DNA of 64,000 nucleotides from Ruminococcus flavefaciens FD-1 (GCA_000174895.1 ACOK01000118.1:1-64000); one strand, 5' to 3'. Counted from the first letter of the stretch, positions 45,861 through 55,821 are shown. The notes: a model not told the origin generated them from the letters alone. Program-made: numbers and translations.

Positions 45861-46454
45861 TCATTTGCATTTAGCATGAGCCTGTCTAATAGTTTCAGAT
45901 GAGCTCACTGCGGAGAGACCCAGCGAGACGCGCCGCCGTTTTCACTGCTTCCACCTTCATTCCGCTTCGCTCCATTCCGGTGGAAGCAGTGAAAACATTC
46001 ATTCAGATATGTTACCCTCACATCTATGGTTCCGAATCTAAGTACAATTTATGATCTAAATGGCTAGTGCTTTCCTTGTTGCGCGCTGGTGCTTTCCGTG
46101 AAGCGAAATGGTGCTTTCCTTAGTGCGATTCAGTGCTTTCCTGAGCATGAAATATTCAGTGTTGACGCAAATGATGAAGGATTTATTATTTATGACAGTA
46201 TTAGAAAGCCGAAATGTGTACGTGACAATATTGTTTATTTAACACCCAAAGTTCCATCAAAAAAAGATATGCACTCTTATGATTCGTTCAATATAATTGC
46301 TTACAATAATAATATCGATATGCTTCGTGTTGGCGAGGCAGGAAATGGCCTCATTCCAATATGGATATCGACTGAAGGGAAACTGTTCAGAGATGACGGC
46401 GAACAGTTAGGTAGAACAGTAATGGAAGGCTTACAGACTATTTTACTTAACTAA

Positions 46455-46704
46455 CGATAACAGGTTGTTTTAATCTGTATTCGAGAAAACAAGTATTTTT
46501 TTGTTAAAGAGGACACTACTGAGACGTTTGACATAACATTTTCAATAAGGGAAAAGAGCGTATCAACCATAGCCTACCGGCGCATCCGTTTTCCGTTCCA
46601 CACAAGTCCGATTAGGCATTGTGGAGCATACCACAACAGGCACAAACCCTATCATACAAGTTTTATGATGTCAATGTACAACTACTGCGACGGCACTGTT
46701 CATT
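46455..46704. other. Non-coding stretch after the SUKH-3 gene
   Basis: No gene seen. It contains a partial inverted repeat around GGCATTGTGGAGCATACCACAACAGGC (46615-46640). It may hold the end of a lost gene upstream of the truncated sigma factor. Confidence 0.4.
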
Positions 46705-47106
46705 TTAAGCGACGCAAGTGATCAACTTCGCCGGTCGCAGGTGTTCAACCAGAGCGCTATATTCATCTTTCATGTAGTAACTTTCCAATAACTTTCGTTC
46801 TTCTTCCGAAAGAATGTCAAGGGGACTGTCTGTTTCGTTCATCAGTTGGAACTGATCTGTTTTTTCTTCAACTGTTGTCAGATCTTCAAAGTCAGGATTT
46901 TTACGAAGGTATTCTTTTATTTTGCGCCTTGCTGTTTCATATAGCCAGGCTCTGATATTATCATCAAGATTTATATTCTTCTTTTTATATAATGTCAGGA
47001 ATACTTCCTGAACCACATCTTCTGCCTCGGCAGTACCCCTATGCATCTGAGCCATGCAAAAGTACATAAGCTCGTTACGATATTTACGAACTATATCTTC
47101 AAACAT
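46705..47106 (-). pseudogene. Truncated ECF-type sigma factor
   Basis: 133 residues. Region 2 is clear (AEDVVQEVFLTLYKKKNI..DDNIRAWLYETARRKIKEYLRKN) and a region 4 start is visible (SEEERKLLESYYMKDEYSALVEHL), but the reading ends in RPAKLITCVA instead of the recognition helix. Without region 4 it cannot bind a -35 box normally. It is not related to the four 184-aa sigma units beyond the family. ATG 47106 follows GGAGGGATG. Confidence 0.7.
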
Positions 47107-47394
47107 TTCATCCCTCCTATATAGTAATGATGATTTTTAATGTAAATCTGTCACATGAACATGAAAAACTCAAATTTTACAAATTATACATATGTATTAT
47201 ATATAACAAAATGTGATGGTAGCTACAGAAATGCTATGCTGAGCTTTATTTTTATGAATTTATGTATTCTTTTACAGCAGAACCAATATATATCGATCAT
47301 CCAGATCATTATTGTAAATATAGTATATACCATAATAATGAAAGAGTCCAGCAGATTGGGATAATATTTCTCGATGCAACGTACTGTATACAAC
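47107..47394. other. AT-rich intergenic region
   Basis: No coding or RNA feature recognised between the truncated sigma gene and the start of regulator block copy 3. Confidence 0.5.
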
Positions 47395-47424
47395 AAACGC
47401 TCTCTGAACATTCAGGGAGCGTTT
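47395..47424 (+). terminator. Hairpin at the left border of block copy 3
   Basis: AAACGCTCTCTGAA / TTCAGGGAGCGTTT followed by ACTGTTTTT. Only its right arm is present in block copy 2 (from 19311), so the duplication boundary lies in this hairpin. Confidence 0.7.
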
Positions 47425-48019
47425 ACTGTTTTTGGGAGATTATTTCCTGTATTTATCAAGGATAATACTAAGAGGCATTTCTCTCACAGAAGAACCAATC
47501 ACTCCAGAACATTCTTATTCTTCTTTTTCTGTCGCTTCTGCTCTTGCTGATAGCGCCGAGTATATGACCTCATGGAAATCTCATCCCTCTATGGTTCGCA
47601 TAGAGCCGCCATCATTGGTTGTGTCTGTGACTTGACGGAAGTATCATTATAGTACCTGCTTTCATCGCCTTACAGAGAACTGCTCTGCATTCTGAAACAT
47701 CATATACATTGCTCCACCAACTAAACCTTGCCTTCAAATGCTTGACATAAAGAAAAATTCTCAGCGTCAGAAAAACTTGAAATGCGTCAGCATTTCTGCG
47801 TTTTCCTTCCTTGATAATTTTCCTCTCTGTCTTCGCCTTTTTGACAATGTTTAATTGGCGGTGCAATACCGCAAGCGTATGGTTTCTTTGGCTGCCTGAT
47901 TTTAGTCCGGCACAGGTTCAAAGTATTCTTACTGCTGCTATTCTGTTTTCAAGATTCTGTGTAAAGGCTTAAATCCCCCTACATAAATACAGCCCACGAA
48001 AACAGGATCTCTCAGCAAC

Positions 48020-48442
48020 TCATCTGATAATTTCAGCGATTTTAACAATCCAGAATGAGACAGTCCGCTGCGGTATTGATAATTTTGACGAAATATCTGT
48101 CTGATAGTATCCAAGCACTTTATACATATAGAAAGCTTTTCTCATTACAGGCGGAACTTCCATAAGTCTGCGGTACTTTTCATCGCTGTCAATAAGTTCA
48201 GCCCAGTAATTCTCTAAATACGTATCTGAGTGATCGTCATATGCTACATCTGCTGCAAATTCAGGCTCTGCAAGCAAAGTTGTTCTCCTGTAAAATGCTC
48301 TGTCCAGATTGAACATCTGAACGTCGTATTCCCTGATAGCGGCTATCTGTTCCTCAAACATTCCACTTTCCCGGTAAATTTTCTCCTTTTTGTTCCATAA
48401 TTCCTTGAATTTCTTTTCTTCTGCTGCATGATTATATGCCAT
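48020..48442 (-). CDS. Sigma-70 region 4-like HTH protein (copy 3)
   Basis: 140 residues. It differs from copies 1 and 2 at a few places (ESGMFEEQIAAIREYDVQMF, YYQTDISSKLSIPQRTVSFW). HTH intact. The start MAYNHAAEE follows GGAGGAATAAA. Orf7-like regulator of a Tn916-type module. Confidence 0.75.
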   Translation of the reverse strand: MAYNHAAEEKKFKELWNKKEKIYRESGMFEEQIAAIREYDVQMFNLDRAFYRRTTLLAEPEFAADVAYDDHSDTYLENYWAELIDSDEKYRRLMEVPPVMRKAFYMYKVLGYYQTDISSKLSIPQRTVSFWIVKIAEIIR

Positions 48443-48643
48443 TTTTTATTCCTCCGTTTTGATTGATTTTTGTTCTTGGATCAAAACGAAGGACTATGGA
48501 TATTTTGCAGCTAAACACAGCCATTTCCCCGATAAAAACATAAGACCCCATTCTGCTTTTAAAGCAGAACAGGGCAAAAAAATAAGAGTCTGACTCGCTT
48601 TAAAAGCTTGTCAAACTCCTACTCGTTACTTAATCGGTGGTGT

Positions 48644-48823
48644 TCATACTAAGTCTTCATATGTAATTTTTACTTTCATTCTGCACTTCCAGCATTTTAT
48701 TCTTATCGCCGGATAGCATCCGATAGGTCCGATATCACTTAGCGGATCTCTGTAAATGCAGATGTAATCGAACAATCTGCCTTCACAGTACGGACATCGG
48801 TATTTCTTCTTGTTTAAAATCAT
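48644..48823 (-). CDS. Small zinc-ribbon protein (copy 3, intact)
   Basis: 59 residues with CPYC and CWKC. It differs from copy 2 by YICIYRDP for YICYYRDP. Same ribosome site and context. Intact equivalent of the broken copy at 5794. Confidence 0.65.
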   Translation of the reverse strand: MILNKKKYRCPYCEGRLFDYICIYRDPLSDIGPIGCYPAIRIKCWKCRMKVKITYEDLV

Positions 48824-48896
48824 GTTTTTCCCTCTCTCTTTTAGCTTTACAGCTAAACATATATTCAATAATTTTTGCGACCGCAGCCGCAAAAAA

Positions 48897-49268
48897 TTAT
48901 TGTTCATTTTGTCGGAGATATTTGATAAATCTCTCCCAGTCTTTATCTGTGGCAGAAGCATCACGGGCTGCCCTTATCGCCTTAACAGCGCTTTTATTGG
49001 ACTGGAGATACTCTGTTATATCAGGACTGAGCTGCCCTGACGCTTCTGCGTACAGATCATAAAAGATGTTTGTTTCTTCCATAGTCAACTCAAATACCTC
49101 TATCATCTTTTTTATCAGCCGAAGATCAGGACATTTTCTTTTTCCATGCTCGATCTGGCTGAGATACGGTACTGATACTCCCAGTATCTTTGCGAGTTCC
49201 TGACTCTGAAGTTTCTTTTTTCGTTTCTTTTCGGAAATGAACTGACCGAGATCAGTTTTTGAGTTCAT
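48897..49268 (-). CDS. XRE-family transcriptional regulator (copy 3)
   Basis: 123 residues, differing from copy 1 essentially only in GKRKCP for GKRRCP. HTH LQSQELAKILGVSVPYLSQI. It heads the block and lies 42 bp beyond the stop codon of the BspA/dockerin gene on the same strand. Confidence 0.85.
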   Translation of the reverse strand: MNSKTDLGQFISEKKRKKKLQSQELAKILGVSVPYLSQIEHGKRKCPDLRLIKKMIEVFELTMEETNIFYDLYAEASGQLSPDITEYLQSNKSAVKAIRAARDASATDKDWERFIKYLRQNEQ

Positions 49269-49310
49269 TTATTGGTGGAGTTAGTCCTTTCGTATTATTC
49301 TGCTATTTCA

Positions 49311-51155
49311 TCATTCAAGTTTAAGCAGCTTCTTCTGTATAGCCAGGGCATCAAGATTTGTCACACCGTCGCCGTCCATATCAGCATTTTTGCTGCCTTG
49401 ATCAGTCAGCTTGTACTTTGATGGATTTGCTATAGTCTGCATGATCAGTACAGCATCTGACATATCTATTCGGCCATCACCGTTGGAATCGCCTGATTTT
49501 TCGGAGATCAATGTCTCAAAACTGGTATTGTACTTTATTGCATATTTTTCGGCGGTTGATGCTTTATAGCCTCTTATAACTCCTTTAAATACGCCCTCTT
49601 CAAACGATGTGAAAAAAGTCTCGATTTCATCCCCGTTTTCATCACAGATAATCGTATCAGGATTCATGAATATTATAGTTTCAAGTTGAGTGCAGGCGAA
49701 AAATGTGTCTTCTCTTATCTTTTCAACGGATGAAGGAATCTTAACTTCTTTAAGCTTTTTGCAATGTGTAAATGCTCCGTCAATATTTGATACAGTATCA
49801 GGAATAGTGATATTTTCAAGCTCTGTACAGTATGAAAAAGCACATTCACCGATAGAATTTACATTATCCGGTATTATTGCAGAAGTAAAACGGCAGTTAT
49901 AAAATGCACGTTCTCCTATTTCTGTTAAACTTTCAGGAAGAATAAGGGATTCAATCTGACATCCAAAGAACGCATCTGAACCGATTCTTTCTAAACCATC
50001 AGGGAAATTTATTGTTTTAAGATTGATACATTTATAAAAAGCATTGTCACTTATCGACTTTATTCCTTTTGGTAACGATACTGAGGTTAAATCCTCAAGT
50101 CCGATAAAGACATCTTTTCCAATGCTTGTTATGCCATCCTCAACTATAATTGTTTGTATATCCGCTCTTCTGCTTGACCATGGTGCACTTTCTGTAAGAT
50201 CAGGTATTTCGCCTTCTCCGCTGAGTGTAAGCACTCCGTCTGCATCAAGTGTCCATTTTATGTTTTCGCTGTAGCTGCCGCTGATTCCGTTTTTTTCGTC
50301 TACTGCCGAAACAGTCTCACTATATCCTGTAGCTACAAGTTCAGCGATAAGCTTCTGAACATTTTCATTATTGATTATTTTGCAATTTTCGCCGAAGTCA
50401 GCTACGGCATAAGACTTGCCGTCATTTACTAAAAACAGTCTTTCACGTTCCGATGTAATGGTATATTTCGTACATTCGACAAGTTCATTCTGATTGCTGT
50501 TTTTTGCGATCTCTTTGCCTACTGCTTTTATAGAGCCAAGCATATCATCATTCAGTTTCAAATCCTTTTTTGCAAAACCTCTTGGAGATTTTGCCAGATC
50601 ATCTGTATATTCTGATGGATCTACAATTGTATCTGCATAAGACTTTTCAATCTGACACCAATAGAGACTGCCGTTGTCCAATATTACATTGATATATGCC
50701 GTATATTCAGCATCCGGCATTTCAGTAATAAGATACATTATAGGCGTTGCAAAGAAATCCTGATATTCACTGCTGCGTATATCGGCAGCAAAGCCTTTAT
50801 TACTAAAAAGAACAATTGACTCTGGAACAGTTTCAACATCGCTATCTTTGTCAATCACAACTAAACTATATTCTTCATCTATGATATATTCTCTGTTGAT
50901 ACCGCTTAATACATCTTCTCCTGTATCATGATAATTGTAGTTATCAAAATCTTTCACGGTAAGTTCATATCCTTTTTGTGAAAGATTATCAACATCTTCA
51001 AGAGTAAGTTCCTTCTTTAGTTTATTATTATTGTCGCTGGCAGTAGAGTCAATTTCAGATACATCTGATGGCTGAGCTTCGGCGGCAAATGTTGCTAAAG
51101 GCATACTTGAAGTCATGATTATGCCTGAGATAAGAATTGATATAGCTTTTTTCAT
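49311..51155 (-). CDS. Mosaic secreted BspA-like/dockerin protein
   Basis: About 614 residues. The first ~295 residues (signal peptide to VDEKNGISGSYSENIKW) are nearly identical to the protein at 27212. From TLDADGVLTLSGEGEIPDLTES to the end of the LRRs it is nearly identical to the one at 6638 instead. The dockerin is GDSNGDGRIDMSDAVLIMQ. The switch point lies in the beta segment shared by all three genes, so recombination there built this gene. Secreted, presumably cohesin-bound. MKK at 51155 preferred. Confidence 0.88.
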   Translation of the reverse strand: MKKAISILISGIIMTSSMPLATFAAEAQPSDVSEIDSTASDNNNKLKKELTLEDVDNLSQKGYELTVKDFDNYNYHDTGEDVLSGINREYIIDEEYSLVVIDKDSDVETVPESIVLFSNKGFAADIRSSEYQDFFATPIMYLITEMPDAEYTAYINVILDNGSLYWCQIEKSYADTIVDPSEYTDDLAKSPRGFAKKDLKLNDDMLGSIKAVGKEIAKNSNQNELVECTKYTITSERERLFLVNDGKSYAVADFGENCKIINNENVQKLIAELVATGYSETVSAVDEKNGISGSYSENIKWTLDADGVLTLSGEGEIPDLTESAPWSSRRADIQTIIVEDGITSIGKDVFIGLEDLTSVSLPKGIKSISDNAFYKCINLKTINFPDGLERIGSDAFFGCQIESLILPESLTEIGERAFYNCRFTSAIIPDNVNSIGECAFSYCTELENITIPDTVSNIDGAFTHCKKLKEVKIPSSVEKIREDTFFACTQLETIIFMNPDTIICDENGDEIETFFTSFEEGVFKGVIRGYKASTAEKYAIKYNTSFETLISEKSGDSNGDGRIDMSDAVLIMQTIANPSKYKLTDQGSKNADMDGDGVTNLDALAIQKKLLKLE

Positions 51156-51377
51156 AAACATCTCTCCTTTGTATTTTAATTTGTTTTACTGTGAAGATAT
51201 CCCTCCTCATAAGCACATACGCCGATATGCAAAAAGTGTTGCAATATCTAGTTGAAATCAATATAATGCACAATTATATGGGTTAAATATTGTTTGTTTT
51301 AAACAAAATGGCTGTGTATTAACAATACTCTTATTATACTCATTCGATCAATCTATAAACAGATAACAATAAGCATA

Positions 51378-53561
51378 TCAAGTATTGTATACAAATTGAG
51401 TACCTGTATTATTATCATTATGATTATAGTAATACCACGTATTATATGTATTTGTTGTTTTGGATATTTTATAATATGTTGAATAACAATTATTATCTCC
51501 AAATGTTCCATTGCATATTACAGATTCAATGGTAGCATCACACCCCGCGACCGCCGGCCCATCAACTGAAGCGCTTCCCATTTTTCCTGTCCAAATACTA
51601 CAATTGGAATAATGATTTGGATTTTGACAAGTTCCATTACCATTTCTTAGGTAAAAATGGAACTGAAATTGACTATTATTTCTAAGCGTTGCTAATGCAA
51701 TAATTCGTTCAGCATTTTCGTTAAATAAATCACTATTCACATAACTGCTTAATGATGTTGTATCATAAATTGTTAGCTTTTCAACAGTAAAATCCATCGC
51801 TTGAGCATCTTTTTTCATCTGCTCAGTAATAAAATCAATTAATGAACAATTATGACTTGATGCGTAATTCGCCCAATGTTCTGTTGCATATTTCAATGCG
51901 CCAAATGTAGTGATATCAGTAAACTCATATGATGAATCTATTTGGCTTAATCCTATTTCTCCTGGGTATAATTCACTGTATGCACTTCTGTTTTTACAAT
52001 AAATTTGCAATGCATAAGCATAACAATTCATTCTATTTTGAAAGTTATATATGCTTCCAGGATTATTTACTATGTTGTTATACTTCAAAGGGGCATATTC
52101 CAATGTATAATACTGATTATTAACTGAGAAGGTAACAGTGAATATCGGCTGATTACTTGATGCATTTTCAGAATAGGCTGTTGCTGTTGCGGAGCCACTA
52201 TTGCTGTCTAAACAAAGTGTAAAGCCATTATTGGCAAGTCCAACAGTTGAATTAGTATTTTTATAATTCAGACAAGCCTGTGTTAACACGGTCAGATTTA
52301 CTTCATTCCATCCGGTAGTTACTACTGAAGGGGCAGCTATTCCAGCTTGTGCTGATGCATTATTTACTATGGTATAATTAGAATTAATAGGCATCGTATT
52401 ATTCCAGTTTGGTGTTGATAGAGTTACGTTATTGGAATATGCTTTTATTGTGGGTTGTGGATTATTAAATGTACTTAAGGAAGTTACATAATAATAAAAT
52501 GTCGAATCTACTATTCTAACGTATGGACCATAAAAAGAAAAATCTTCGAGAAACGATCCTATAGTATGATAACTATTATTAGCTTCATTTCCTACTTTTA
52601 TGTAATTATTATTATAGACGGATGAAGGCGAAGCCTGGCTATTGTAAACTGTTGAAAATGGTCTGTCGTATGAATACTCCGAGCCTAAAGATAATGGCAT
52701 AACAGGGCTGCTCATGCGATTAACTGTTTCTGCCGGATAGAGAGTAACTTCATATCCTTCTTCAGATTCAGTAAGATCATATTCTACCTGCATGACATTG
52801 ACGTTTTCAGATGAATCGCTGATCGTAAACGGGGATAGTATGAGCACTGCTTCATTATCTTTGATAAGCTGCAATCTGTTGTCTTCAGTTTTCTTAATAA
52901 TTGCGTCTTCAACCGAAATAGAATATGTGATCGTTTCCGGTAAAGATTCTAACTTATTGATGATTATCGACTCGCTGACAGAAGCGTTATGCACAGCTAT
53001 ATCAAGATCAATATCTTCAACGATCGAATGATAGGTCGCCATTGATGCTGACTTCTTTAAAGCCGCTTTCATTCCTTCGGCTATTGCTGAATTATCAATT
53101 GTAGTATAAACCTCATTATTGATATCGGCATATACTCCCTCAGAAAACGTTTCTTCTTCAGGTCTATCAGGCATCTTAATGTCTGTTATTGACGTTGACA
53201 GACTAAATGTGTCATAATTCATTATAACAGGATTTTTTATATTCTTACCAAGCGAATATTCCTTTGGAATATAAATATTGAAAGAGTTATCTTTGTTTCT
53301 GTAATAATCATCGCTGTCCTCAATTAATGTATTGTCAATTTCTTTCCACTCATCATTATTAAGATAGTGAATTGGCGCAGTATTTGAATAAGCGGTGTAT
53401 GTTCCGTTATCGTTATCAAATACTTTAGTACACTCTGATCTTTTAGATATATCCTCGAACGCTTCTTTCGCTGATGCATTAGCATTGTGTGGATAAGTAC
53501 CTATAGTTCCGCATAAGGTCAATGAAATTACTGTTATCATTGAAGTTATTCTTTTTCGCAT
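51378..53561 (-). CDS. 727-aa secreted protein, DNRLRE-like region and Cys-containing C-terminal domain
   Basis: Signal peptide ([20 protein letters not shown]); a WapA-like N-terminal part ([35 protein letters not shown], about 40-90); a DNRLRE-like beta domain (about 290-480: NNNYIKVGN...AYLNYK-type strands); then a domain starting with [13 protein letters not shown] (about 510), containing [12 protein letters not shown] and SIWTGKMG (Cys and His compatible with a cysteine-peptidase-like fold), and a Tyr/Asn-rich end. No dockerin. Probably surface-exposed. Its 3' end is duplicated twice elsewhere (8980, 31933). Function unknown. Confidence 0.6.
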
Positions 53562-53694
53562 AATAGCCCTCCAATCAAAATTGTTTTTCTATACATCATT
53601 ATTTAAAATCCACATTAGTATCACCTCTGACTATGAATTGAACGCTCTTGGCGTTTTATGAGTATGAATTATCGGTTCTTTATATTAAGCATAC

Positions 53695-54072
53695 TTACTT
53701 TAATTCCAAACGTACTTTTTCTGCAGCACACGCAATGACCTCTGTCATATATGGCTTTCCATCCAAATAAGACAAGCACTTGTAAAAAGGCTCTGGATCA
53801 TTTTCAAATGCAATATCAATGACCTTACGTATATTTCTCTCAATACTATGTATGCTGCAACCATGATTTTCAGCCATTATCGGAAAAAGCTTTTTAGAGA
53901 TCGGATACAGCAGTTCTGGCGTTAATGCACACATATATATTGCATCAATAAAAAAAGCATAACCTTTATAATGTGATTGAATATTTAGGTAAGCGGCAAA
54001 TTCTAAAGAAAGTTGTTTTGCACGTCTTTTCTTCTCTTCATTATTCATCATAATGTTCTCATCCGTAAACAT
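53695..54072 (-). CDS. Stand-alone Spo0A C-terminal-like DNA-binding protein
   Basis: 125 residues. YKGYAFFIDAIYMCALTPELLYPISKKLFPIMAENHGCSIHSIERNIRKVIDIAFE follows the Spo0A_C pattern (GY.FL..AI......P.L...ITK.LYP.IA......SVERAIRHAIE). There is no receiver domain, so it is not controlled by phosphorylation in the usual way. It might compete at 0A-boxes or regulate local genes. It lies upstream of the 727-aa gene on the same strand. The start may also be an internal Met (MMNNEEKK). Confidence 0.75.
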   Translation of the reverse strand: MFTDENIMMNNEEKKRRAKQLSLEFAAYLNIQSHYKGYAFFIDAIYMCALTPELLYPISKKLFPIMAENHGCSIHSIERNIRKVIDIAFENDPEPFYKCLSYLDGKPYMTEVIACAAEKVRLELK

Positions 54073-54119
54073 ATCATATTCAAGATAATCCTTATCCTAT
54101 AGAATAATAGTGATTTAGC

Positions 54120-54474
54120 AGTTATTGTACCGAATTTTTAGCATAATATGTCAGCACAGCCGTAGCATCTCTTGCATCTATGATAACTTAATTATAAAGG
54201 TTCCCCGACGGAATTGCAAGTGTTTTGACAAATCCTGTCATAAATTGGTTCAGGATGTCATAACAACATTTTTCCGTTGCGGAGATAACAGAATTATAGA
54301 TGACAATGTTAATCATAAACATCGTAATTTGACATAAATTGAACATTTTGCTGAATTATATTACAATGAATATTCTTCTAAGCAAGCAATCTTCAGTTGA
54401 ACGAATATAAGCTTTTGCACTTGTACAACCTACTCCATTATTCTTTTACAAGTATCCGGAGTATGGAGAATATG
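54120..54474. other. Dockerin 3' fragment and intergenic region
   Basis: 54120-54186 repeats the 3' end of the dockerin gene at 9272 (encoding ARDATAVLTYYAKNSVQ on the minus strand) and then stops matching. 54187-54456 shows no gene. 54457-54474 carries the GGAGTATGGAGAA sequence found after several dockerin genes. Confidence 0.7.
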
Positions 54475-55821
54475 TCAATCGAGTTTAAGCAGCTTCTTCT
54501 GAATTGCCAGGGCATCGGCATTTGTAACACCATCGCCATCCATATCAGCATTTTTGCTGCCTTGATCAGTCAGCTTGTACTTTGATGGATTTGCGATAGA
54601 CTGCATGATAAGTACAGCATCAGACATATTTACAGTTCCATCAATATTAACATCACCGTAGATTATCTCATCATCAATAAATACATATTTAACTTTGTGA
54701 CTATCAAGATAGCTACTCCATTTTTCTGTTTTTCTGCAATGAAGGGTGATATCGTTTGCTGCCATAAGCTCAATTTCTTTTGCATTAGGCTGGATATCAG
54801 CGTTATATATATATATATCTTTCAATTTCGGACAAGTAGCATAGTCTATGTTATTATTGATTTCATCGATACTTCCATATGGAGAAATTGTGAGTTTGAT
54901 TACCTCAAGTGAATCCATATCTTTTACACTCACTTTTTGTGCATTACTGATATTAAGTTCAGTTATAGACGGACATTTGCTTATTGTAGCATGAGAATAA
55001 AAACCTTTGCCATTATCCCCTGATGTCGGAAGAATCAAAGAATCAAGCTGTGCGCAGTTGGTTACAGTAAGCAAGAGATCATTTGAACGATCAGGAAGAA
55101 CAACATTTTTAAGCTTTGGACAGTTATTGATATTGAAAGAGCTTGTAAGAATATAGTTATTAGGAATTATAAGTGTTTCAAGATTGGGGCAGTTTTCAAA
55201 CTTGAATGCTCCGATGTATTTAAGCTCAGAACTGCGTGCAAGTTCTATGCTTTTAAGAGCGGTACAACCATATAAAGCCTCTCCTGTAAGAGTAAGAGGG
55301 ATTGGTTTTGAAAAGCCCGTGAGAGTAGTACAATTTTTGAAAGCGTAACTTCCTATTGTAGTCAATGAATCAGGAATATTAATCATAGTCAGACCCGCAG
55401 AGTTTTCAAAAGCATTTTCTGCTATTCCCACAGTGCCTTCAGGAATAGTGTATTCGCCCTTCAATCCTCTTGGAAATGCCAAAAGGCGGCTTCCGCCTTC
55501 ATCAAAAAGAACCCCATCAATACTTTTGATATCAGAGCTGTTTTCATCGGTGCTTATTGATTTAAGGTTAGGACAATCCGAAAAGATTCCATTTTCAACT
55601 ATTACATTTTTTCCATCAACTGACGCAGGGATAGTAACCGAAGTAGCAGTTTTATCCCTTACGCCTGTAAGCATAAGTACAGAATCGCTCACAGCAGTGT
55701 ATTCCAAACCGTTATCGACAATTATAGTTTCTGCTTCAGCTGCTGCGGATATCAGTGTAACGCTGCCTAAAGTCATTGCCACAGATATGATACATGATAA
55801 AGCTTTTTTCATATTTTTCAC
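54475..55821 (-). CDS. Secreted BspA-like leucine-rich-repeat protein with dockerin
   Basis: 448 residues: signal peptide (MKNMKKALSCIISVAMTLGSVTLISAAAEA), BspA-type LRRs (about 60-340: VPEGTVGIAENAFENSAGLTMINIPDSL, FKNCTTLTGF) and a dockerin (GDVNIDGTVNMSDAVLIMQ ... DALAIQKKLLKLD). A more distant relative of the three BspA genes of the duplicated segments. ATG 55821 or the internal MKKALS (55812) could be used. Its 3' flank carries the conserved dockerin-gene tail. Confidence 0.85.
   Translation of the reverse strand: MKNMKKALSCIISVAMTLGSVTLISAAAEAETIIVDNGLEYTAVSDSVLMLTGVRDKTATSVTIPASVDGKNVIVENGIFSDCPNLKSISTDENSSDIKSIDGVLFDEGGSRLLAFPRGLKGEYTIPEGTVGIAENAFENSAGLTMINIPDSLTTIGSYAFKNCTTLTGFSKPIPLTLTGEALYGCTALKSIELARSSELKYIGAFKFENCPNLETLIIPNNYILTSSFNINNCPKLKNVVLPDRSNDLLLTVTNCAQLDSLILPTSGDNGKGFYSHATISKCPSITELNISNAQKVSVKDMDSLEVIKLTISPYGSIDEINNNIDYATCPKLKDIYIYNADIQPNAKEIELMAANDITLHCRKTEKWSSYLDSHKVKYVFIDDEIIYGDVNIDGTVNMSDAVLIMQSIANPSKYKLTDQGSKNADMDGDGVTNADALAIQKKLLKLD

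Larger units (their letters stand above)
43202..46158 (+). mobile_element. IS21-family element with a third gene, intact
   Basis: 2957 bp. The ends pair as TGATTATTTCGCGCTTCGG and, inverted, TGAATATTTCATGCTCAGG, followed by several GGAAAGC repeats spaced about 27 bp on both sides. GTGTTG duplication at 43196-43201 and 46159-46164. istA, istB and the third gene all look intact. GC content is clearly higher than the surroundings, pointing to recent arrival. Confidence 0.95.
42631..46454 (+). pseudogene. SUKH-3 family immunity gene interrupted by an IS21 element
   Basis: 5' part 42631-43201 and 3' part 46165-46454. Removing 43202-46158 and one copy of the 6-bp duplication GTGTTG restores an uninterrupted frame of 286 residues. 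The core LLKNAGWYEGRTIDI..ITEKFQSDGILLTESQKCFLQEFGGIIGVDANDEGF is characteristic of SUKH-3 immunity proteins, which bind and inhibit secreted nuclease-type toxins. The remaining ends cannot give a whole protein. Exact joining shows that the insertion is simple and fairly recent. Confidence 0.85.
47411..54186. repeat. Large duplicated segment, copy 3 (most complete)
   Basis: Contains the regulator block, BspA/dockerin gene, the complete 727-aa gene, the Spo0A-like gene and, at 54120-54186, a short 3' piece of the dockerin gene found whole at 9272. Parts correspond to 4712-9331 and 19311-21175. The stretch 47425-48019 has no credible gene. Confidence 0.85.
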
